NCBI RefSeq assembly: GCF_014649775.1
Contig: NZ_BMTR01000015.1
Location: forward strand, 62,001 to 126,000
Direction of reading: 5' to 3'
DNA length: 64,000 nt
DNA from: Streptomyces longisporoflavus
GTDB taxonomy: Bacteria > Actinomycetota > Actinomycetes > Streptomycetales > Streptomycetaceae
The notes below the pieces were generated by a model, which saw only the letters and a list, made by a program, of their open reading frames with translations, did no database searches and had not been told where the DNA came from. Shown here piece by piece: positions 58,686 to 64,000 of this stretch (positions are counted from its first letter, which is position 1; the number at the start of each line of letters is the position of its first letter). The position numbers and the translations under genes are program-made.

Positions 58686-58763
58686 GTGTCATCGAAGCGA
58701 CGCCGGAAGAAGAAGGCACGCCGTAAGAACGCGGCCAACCACGGCAGCCGGCCCCAGTCCTGA
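58686..58763 (+). CDS. tiny basic conserved protein
   Basis: 25 residues from GTG 58686, reading SSKRRRKKKARRKNAANHGS and then RPQS. GAGAGGGGA lies upstream at normal distance. The sequence is nearly all Lys/Arg in the first half and ends in a short polar tail. It resembles a small Arg/Lys-rich ORF often present in Streptomyces genomes; its composition suggests RNA or ribosome binding. Too short for most gene finders. Confidence 0.7.
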   Translation: MSSKRRRKKKARRKNAANHGSRPQS

Positions 58764-58840
58764 CCGCCGTCCGCGCGGCGGATTCCGGGTGATCCCGTCA
58801 GCACCCTTGCCACCCGGGTCAACGGGTGAACAATGGTGCA

Positions 58841-59449
58841 ATGTTGGAGTTGTTGCGAGAAGTCGGCGTGGAACTGCCGGGCGGCGCGGGGCTGTTGAAG
58901 TTCGGGATGACCCCCGGTGAGGTCCTCGAGCTGCTGCCTCCCGACCGGGTCACGCACCACCGTCAGTGCATGGGGCTGACCCTGGGCCAGTACGCGGAGC
59001 TTCGGCACGCGCACGACGCCTGGCTCGGCGGCCTCCTCTACGAACCGGAGTGGAGCTTCGACGCCGAACTCGACGGGGTCGTCCTGGGGTTCGGCGGTGG
59101 TGGCCCCGGGGCCACGGAACGCCTCGCCCGCGTGGAGATCCAGGCGCGGGCCCGGACGGACGGGCCCGAGGCGATCCCGGTGGCCTGGGACGACATCGAC
59201 CTGTTCGGCTACCCCGCCGCGGAGATCGTCGCCGTTCTGCCCGGCGTCGCCGCGGCGCCGGACGCGCCGCCGCTCGCCGAGATGGGGGTGGACGAGCTTG
59301 GCCTGCGGCTCTCGCGGGCCACGCCGACCGCGGAGCACTGGGAACGGGTGACCCTCCTGGGGCCCGGAGCCGGCAGCTGGGGCGCCTGCTGCGCGGGCGG
59401 GCTCGTCTGCGCGGAACAGGGGGACGGGCTCGTGGGGATCATGTATTGA
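58841..59449 (+). CDS. conserved hypothetical protein
   Basis: 202 residues, unrecognised. It shows two related halves: LLKFGMTPGEVLELLPPDRV near the start and FGYPAAEIVAVLPGVAAAPD later. This is a pattern of small alpha/beta repeats with an aromatic strand (LYEPEWSFDAELDGVVLGFG). It is soluble, with no signal. Start ATG 58841 is favoured over GTG 58826. Function unknown. Confidence 0.72.
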   Translation: MLELLREVGVELPGGAGLLKFGMTPGEVLELLPPDRVTHHRQCMGLTLGQYAELRHAHDAWLGGLLYEPEWSFDAELDGVVLGFGGGGPGATERLARVEIQARARTDGPEAIPVAWDDIDLFGYPAAEIVAVLPGVAAAPDAPPLAEMGVDELGLRLSRATPTAEHWERVTLLGPGAGSWGACCAGGLVCAEQGDGLVGIMY

Positions 59450-59496
59450 GGGGCTGAAGGGCTGAGGGGCCGAGGGTCATGTGCTGAGCGGCCGTA

Positions 59497-59535
59497 CCGG
59501 GCGGCGGGGCCTCGGTCGCCGGGGTCACCGCCCGG
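59497..59535. terminator. hairpin between convergent genes
   Basis: CCGGGCGG (59497-59504) and CCGCCCGG (59528-59535) form an 8-bp stem around a GC-rich loop in the 118-bp gap between the hypothetical gene and the carboxylase end. Confidence 0.4.
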
Positions 59536-59567
59536 CACCGCACCGGCCGGGCCACGGGCCGCCGGGA

Positions 59568-62500
59568 TCAGCGGCCCGCCGCGTCCTCCAGCGCCGCCAG
59601 TATCCAACTCCGCGACTCCGCCGGGTCGATGACCGCGTCGATCTCAAGGGCCGCCGCGGCGTTCACCGCCTTGCCGTGTTCGTACAGCTCGGCGACTCGG
59701 GCCTCGAACGCCTGCTGCCGTTCAGCGGGATCGGCGATCGCGGCAAGCTCCTTGCGGTAGCCCAGACGGACGGCGCCCTCGAGGCCCATCCCGCCGAACT
59801 CGCCGCTCGGCCACGCCGCCGTGGCCACGGGCGCACGCGTGGAGCCGCCCATCATGGCCATCGCGCCGAGCCCGTACGCCTTGCGGAGAACCAGGCTCAC
59901 CAGCGGGACGCGCAGCTGGGCGCCGGTCACGAAGAGGCGGGAGAAGTGCCGTACGGTCGCGGTCCGTTCGGCGTCCGGGCCCACCATGAAGCCCGGCGTG
60001 TCGCAGAGCGAGACGACCGGAAGCCCGAACGCGTCGCACAGCCGCAGGAAGCGCTCCGCCTTGTCCGCCGCGTCGCGGTCGATCGCCCCGCCCAGATGAC
60101 CGGGATTGTTGGCGAGCAGCCCCATCGGCCGCCCCTCGACACGCACGAGCGCCGTGACGATGCCCGTACCGAAACCGCGCCGCAGCTCCAGGACCGAGTC
60201 CGTGTCGGCGATGCCCTCGATCGCGGCCCGCACGTCATAGGCACGGCGCCGGTTCTCCGGCACCGCGTGCCGCAGCAGTCGCTGGTCAGCGGCCTCCCAG
60301 CCGCCTGCGTCCCCTTGACCGTACGAGCCTTCGTCCCCTTGGCCGTACGAGAAGTAGGCGAGGTACTGCCGTGCCACCCGCACCGCTTCGGCCTCGTTCT
60401 CCACCGCGATGTCCACGACCCCGTTCGGCACCTGGACGGAGAGCGGGCCGACCTCTTCGGGGCGGTACACGCCGAGACCGCCGCCCTCGATCATCGCCGG
60501 CCCGCCCATTCCGATGCTGGCCTCCGGCGTCGCGATGACCACGTCGCAGCAGCCGAGCAGGGCGGCGTTGCCCGCGAAGCAGCGCCCCGACGCGATGCCC
60601 ACCAGCGGGACCTGCCCGCTCAGGCGGCCCATCTGGTGGAACGTCGGCACGTCGAGACCGGCGACCGACGCCGTGTCGGTGTCTCCCGGGCGCCCGCCGC
60701 CGCCCTCGGCGAACAGCACGACGGGCAGCCGCCGTTCCCCGGCCAGCTGGAGCAGCCGGTCCGTCTTGCGGTGGTTGCGCACGCCCTGGGTGCCGGCGAG
60801 CACGGTGTAGTCGTACGACATCGCCACGCATCGCACGCCGCCGATGCGGCCGGTGCCGGTGACCATGCCGTCGGCGGGCGTCGAGGCGATCAGGTCGTCC
60901 AGGGAGCGGCGACGGCGCTGGGCGGCGACGGCGAGCGCGCCGTACTCGGTGAACGTGCCGTCGTCGCACAGGTCCCGGATGTTCTCGCGTGCGGTGCGAC
61001 GCCCGATGCGGTGGCGCTTGGCGACGGCCTCGGGGCGGTGCTCGTCCAGGCCGAAGGCGTGCCGGGCCCGGACTTCGGCCAGGTCGGGGCGGACGGCGTC
61101 CGGGTCCACGGCCGTCTCGACGTGCGCCGCGGCGGCCTCGTCCGCCGTCGACGCGTCGACCGTCACCAAGGGGCGGCCCTCCGCCGTGGTGTCACCCACG
61201 CGCGCGTGCACGGCGGTCACGGTGCCGGAGGCGTCCGCGCGCAGGACGTGCTCCATCTTCATCGCTTCGAGTACGAGCAACTGCTGCCCCGCCACGACCT
61301 GTTCGCCCACCGCGACGTCGACGGTGACGACGGTCCCGGTCATGGGGGCGGCGATCGTCGCGTCGCCCGGCACCGCCCGCGGCAGCTGCGGTTCATCGGG
61401 CAGCAACTCCGCGATGTGCTCGGCCACGAAGCCCGTGTGTGCTCCGCCCGCGGTGAAGCCGGGGTGGGCGAGAAGCGCGCGGAGCAGCGGAATTCCGGTG
61501 CGTACGCCTTCGACGGTGAAGTCCGCGAGGGCGCGGGACGCGCGTTCGCAGACCGCCGCGAAGTCCCCGTGGGGGACGTGCGTGATGACCTTCGCGAGCA
61601 GCGAGTCGTAACGCGCCCCGATCTCCGAGCCGTTGCGCGCCGCGGTGTCCACCCGCACCCCGGGGCCCGTCGGCAGGTCGAAGCGGGTGAGCGTGCCCGT
61701 GGAGGGGAGCGCGGTGCCGTCGGCGGTCGGGGTCTCGGCGTTGACGCGCGCCTGGAGCGCGTAGCCGCGCGGCTCGGGCGGCGGGCCCGAGAGGCCCAGC
61801 GACACGAGCGAGTCGCCCGCGGCCAGGCGGAGTTGTGCCACCACGAGGTCGACGCCCGTCACCTCCTCGGTCACCGTGTGCTCCACCTGGAGGCGCGGGT
61901 TCGCCTCGATGAAGTGGAACTCCTCGTCCGTGACCAGGAATTCGAAGGTGCCGAGCCCCGCGAAGCCGCACTCGCGGGCCATGCGAAGCGCCGCGGAGAC
62001 AAGTTCCTCCCGCATGGCCGCGGACAGGCCGGGCGCCGGAGCGATCTCGACGAGCTTCTGGTGGCGGCGCTGGGCGCTGCAGTCCCGCTCCCAGAGATGG
62101 GTGACCTCGCCGGTCGTGTCGCCCAGGATCTGCACCTCGATGTGCCGGGCGCCGACCAGGAGTTCCTCCGCGTAGAGCTCCGCGCGCCCGAAGCCCTGCA
62201 AGGCCTCCGAGCGGCAGCGCTCCCAGGCGTCCGCCAGGTCGTCCGGGTGCAGCACGGCCCGCATGCCGCGCCCGCCGCCGCCACCGACGGCCTTCACCAT
62301 CACCGAGCCCGACGGGCCGAGCCCGGCCAGGAACTCGGCGGCCCCGGCGAGGGTCGTGGCACCGTCGGTGCCCGCCAGGACGGGTACGCCCAGGCGTACG
62401 GCGAGCTCACGCGCGCGTGCCTTGTCGCCGAACAGGCCGATCACCTCGGGGGAGGGGCCCACGAACCGCAGCCCGGCTTCCGCGCAGCGCGCCGCGAAGT

Positions 62501-62768
62501 CGGCGTCCTCGCTCAGGAAGCCGTATCCGGGGTGCACCAGTTCGCACCCGGAGCGCCGGGCCGCGGCGAGCAGCGCGTCCCCGTCCAGGTAGGCGGCGGG
62601 ACCCGCCCCGCCCAACGGCTGCGCCTCGTCGGCCAGTCGCACATGCCGCGCGGCGGCGTCGTCCTCGGCGTACACGGCGACCGTACGCAGGCCGGCCGCC
62701 GCGGCGGCCTGCAGGACGCGGACGGCGATCTCCCCGCGATTGGCGACGAGTACGGCGGCGGAACCCAT
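59568..62768 (-). CDS. single-chain biotin-dependent acyl-CoA carboxylase (BC-BCCP-CT)
   Basis: 1066 residues. The biotin carboxylase comes first (VLVANRGEIAVRVLQAA, GYGFLSEDADFA, KAVGGGGGRGM, FIEANPRLQVEHTVTE). A biotin-carrier domain follows with the biotinyl Lys504 in LEAMKMEHVL. A carboxyltransferase then fills the rest (RIGRRTARENIRDLCDDGTF, SYDYTVLAGTQGVRNH, CDTPGFMVGPDAE, ASIGMGGPAMIEGGG). This one-polypeptide layout is that of long-chain or promiscuous acyl-CoA carboxylases. Most Streptomyces acetyl/propionyl carboxylases are split. Substrate could be acetyl-, propionyl- or longer acyl-CoA. A divergent TetR gene with a palindrome probably controls it. Confidence 0.9.
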   Translation of the reverse strand: MGSAAVLVANRGEIAVRVLQAAAAAGLRTVAVYAEDDAAARHVRLADEAQPLGGAGPAAYLDGDALLAAARRSGCELVHPGYGFLSEDADFAARCAEAGLRFVGPSPEVIGLFGDKARARELAVRLGVPVLAGTDGATTLAGAAEFLAGLGPSGSVMVKAVGGGGGRGMRAVLHPDDLADAWERCRSEALQGFGRAELYAEELLVGARHIEVQILGDTTGEVTHLWERDCSAQRRHQKLVEIAPAPGLSAAMREELVSAALRMARECGFAGLGTFEFLVTDEEFHFIEANPRLQVEHTVTEEVTGVDLVVAQLRLAAGDSLVSLGLSGPPPEPRGYALQARVNAETPTADGTALPSTGTLTRFDLPTGPGVRVDTAARNGSEIGARYDSLLAKVITHVPHGDFAAVCERASRALADFTVEGVRTGIPLLRALLAHPGFTAGGAHTGFVAEHIAELLPDEPQLPRAVPGDATIAAPMTGTVVTVDVAVGEQVVAGQQLLVLEAMKMEHVLRADASGTVTAVHARVGDTTAEGRPLVTVDASTADEAAAAHVETAVDPDAVRPDLAEVRARHAFGLDEHRPEAVAKRHRIGRRTARENIRDLCDDGTFTEYGALAVAAQRRRRSLDDLIASTPADGMVTGTGRIGGVRCVAMSYDYTVLAGTQGVRNHRKTDRLLQLAGERRLPVVLFAEGGGGRPGDTDTASVAGLDVPTFHQMGRLSGQVPLVGIASGRCFAGNAALLGCCDVVIATPEASIGMGGPAMIEGGGLGVYRPEEVGPLSVQVPNGVVDIAVENEAEAVRVARQYLAYFSYGQGDEGSYGQGDAGGWEAADQRLLRHAVPENRRRAYDVRAAIEGIADTDSVLELRRGFGTGIVTALVRVEGRPMGLLANNPGHLGGAIDRDAADKAERFLRLCDAFGLPVVSLCDTPGFMVGPDAERTATVRHFSRLFVTGAQLRVPLVSLVLRKAYGLGAMAMMGGSTRAPVATAAWPSGEFGGMGLEGAVRLGYRKELAAIADPAERQQAFEARVAELYEHGKAVNAAAALEIDAVIDPAESRSWILAALEDAAGR

Positions 62769-62812
62769 GGAGCCCTCCTGAAGTCCTCCGGAAGTCTGGC
62801 GCCGCCATGCTC

Positions 62813-62836
62813 ATTGACATTGGCGTCAACGTCAAT
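62813..62836. promoter_or_regulatory. TetR operator between carboxylase and TetR genes
   Basis: A 24-base palindrome with ATTGAC (62813-62818) and GTCAAT (62831-62836) as outer arms; 10 of 12 base pairs are symmetric overall. It overlaps the TetR -10 box TAAGCT (62836-62841) and lies 45 bases upstream of the carboxylase start. Confidence 0.75.
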
Positions 62837-62847
62837 AAGCTCGCCGC

Positions 62848-63474
62848 GTGGCACGCAACCAACAGCCCTGGGCGACCCGCACCGCCCGCGACCGCAGCGA
62901 CGCTCCGGCCCGCGGGCGGCTCCTGGACGCCGCCGAGACCGTGTTCGCCCGGCGCGGCTACGGCGCGACGACCATCGCCGACATCACCGCCGAGGCGGAG
63001 GTCTCGCGGGCGGGCTTCTATGTGTACTTCGCGTCCAAGGAGGAGATCTTCCGCGTCCTCGCGGTGCGCGTGCGGGACGCGTTCCTCGCCGCGCAGGACG
63101 TGCCGGGTGTCGACCAGGACGACGTCCGCGAGGTCGTCGGGGCGTCCACCGCAGCGTTCATCGCCGCGTACGCCCGGCATCTGCCGCTCCTGCGTCTCCT
63201 CGAACAGCAGGCGCAGACCGACGACGACGTGCGCGCCGTGTGGCAGGAGACCCAGGAACGCCCGATCCACCGCTCCGCGCGCTACATCCGCCGTCTCGCG
63301 GCCGAGGGCAGGGCCGCTCCGGTCGCCGATCCGCTCGCCGTGGCCCGGGCGGTCGGCGGCATGAGCATCCAGTTCGCCCGTCTCACGGCGAGTGACCCGA
63401 GCGGGTACGACGCGGCCGTGCGCGACGTGACCGCCATGTTCCTGCACCTGCTCGGAATCGGTCCCGACCGCTGA
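62848..63474 (+). CDS. TetR-family regulator
   Basis: 208 residues. The helix-turn-helix is RLLDAAETVFARRGYGATTI, ITAEAEVSRAGFYVYFASKE. The ligand domain (VGASTAAFIAAYARHLPLLR, ARYIRRLAAEGRAAPVADP) resembles acyl-CoA-responsive TetR proteins. It is divergent from the acyl-CoA carboxylase and likely represses it. GTG 62848 has TAAGCT six bases upstream, so it may be leaderless. Confidence 0.92.
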   Translation: MARNQQPWATRTARDRSDAPARGRLLDAAETVFARRGYGATTIADITAEAEVSRAGFYVYFASKEEIFRVLAVRVRDAFLAAQDVPGVDQDDVREVVGASTAAFIAAYARHLPLLRLLEQQAQTDDDVRAVWQETQERPIHRSARYIRRLAAEGRAAPVADPLAVARAVGGMSIQFARLTASDPSGYDAAVRDVTAMFLHLLGIGPDR

Positions 63475-63498
63475 TCTCCCGTGGCCGGCCTGCGTGGC

Positions 63499-64000
63499 TC
63501 ACGACTGCCGGCGGGTGAGCGAGGCCAGATGGTCCCAGGCGGCCCGCGCCGTGAAATCGGCCTGGCCGCCCCGCAGCAACAGGCCCGCCGACGCGAAGGC
63601 CTCCGCGTCCGCGTGGGCGGTGACGTAGGGGATCGCGATGCAGCGCATGCCCGCCGCGTGCGCCGCCGCCGCCCCCGGAGCGGCGTCCTCCAGGACGACG
63701 CAGTCGGCCGGGTCCGCGCCGAGGAGCGCGGCCGCGGCCAGGAAGACGTCCGGTGCGGGCTTGCCGTGCGCGACCTCGTCGGCCGAGACGACCGTGGTCA
63801 GGAACGCGTCGAGCCCGGTGCCGGAGAGGATCGCCTCGATGGCGGCGCGGGACGACCCGGAGGCCACGGCCATCGGCACTCCGGCCCCGTGCAGCCGCTC
63901 GACGAACTTGCGCATCTGAGGGAAGACGTGGGTGTCGGCGCGGGCCAGGGCGAGATAGCGCCGGTCGAGCTCGGTGAGCAGTTCCGCCACCGGTACGCCG
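63499..64000 (-). CDS. HAD-family phosphatase (C-terminal part)
   Basis: The frame is open to the window edge, so the start and the first catalytic motif (DxD) lie outside. Visible are the cap-domain end and motif II in VASGSSRAAIEAILSGTGLD, motif III in ADEVAHGKPAPDVFLAAAAL, and motif IV in CVVLEDAAPGAAAAHAAGMR. This is the beta-phosphoglucomutase/phosphoglycolate-phosphatase branch of HAD enzymes. The substrate is unknown. Confidence 0.88.
   Translation of the reverse strand, partial: GVPVAELLTELDRRYLALARADTHVFPQMRKFVERLHGAGVPMAVASGSSRAAIEAILSGTGLDAFLTTVVSADEVAHGKPAPDVFLAAAALLGADPADCVVLEDAAPGAAAAHAAGMRCIAIPYVTAHADAEAFASAGLLLRGGQADFTARAAWDHLASLTRRQS

Noticed and set aside
59481..63395. 1304-codon open frame antisense to the carboxylase
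   Set aside because: The minus-strand carboxylase has all catalytic motifs; the antisense frame is Arg/Gly/His-rich without any family resemblance.

Overview
The window is GC-rich actinobacterial DNA, almost certainly a Streptomyces chromosome. The evidence is the very strong G/C bias at third codon positions, frequent GTG/TTG starts, three NarL/LuxR-type two-component pairs, two ECF sigma factors, many TetR/GntR/ROK/Lrp regulators, a 25-residue basic ORF of a kind common in the genus, and a single in-frame TTA codon. I see no rRNA, tRNA, CRISPR array, insertion sequence or prophage. The content is core-to-mid-arm metabolism and regulation, not a biosynthetic gene cluster.

Region 1 (1-10.8 kb): the end of a hexapeptide acetyltransferase; an array of 24-bp hairpin repeats; a divergent EamA exporter/XRE-cupin regulator pair; a YbaK-type deacylase; a CoA-transferase; a two-component system whose kinase has an extra C-terminal membrane segment and exported domain; beside it the ruins of an ABC transporter; an ornithine-lipid type OlsB/OlsA pair; two His/Met-rich membrane proteins; and an ECF sigma factor. 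Region 2 (10.8-23.1 kb): a CoA-binding protein, terD and terB with a shared upstream palindrome, a TenA-like protein, a TetR-controlled APC permease plus amidohydrolase, a phosphopantetheinyl transferase, a YigZ protein, and sbcD-sbcC.

Region 3 (23.1-35.0 kb): two Lrp-type regulators, each divergent from a sulfur-related enzyme (rhodanese; trans-sulfuration PLP enzyme), with a DUF885 peptidase between them; then an ACT-GNAT protein, a Tat-exported PhoD phosphatase, a VOC protein, a MocR regulator divergent from an EamA exporter, and an alpha/beta hydrolase. Region 4 (35.0-43.1 kb): an ECF sigma factor with a SnoaL-like tail, a HutC-type GntR regulator behind a DasR-like operator, a ROK regulator, a two-component system divergent from an intact ABC-2 transporter, a TTA-containing hypothetical gene and a GNAT.

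Region 5 (43.1-64 kb): hydroxyisobutyryl-CoA hydrolase, MeaB and both methylmalonyl-CoA mutase subunits (valine/propionyl-CoA metabolism); SAV_915-like protein and LysA-type decarboxylase; a third two-component pair; DedA; PurB; several small proteins of unknown function; a GDSL hydrolase; a single-chain biotin-dependent acyl-CoA carboxylase with its divergent TetR regulator; and a truncated HAD phosphatase. Regulator-target pairs are mostly divergent, and a candidate operator is visible in many of the intergenic gaps. Several genes look leaderless, with a TANNNT box about 6-7 bases before the start codon.
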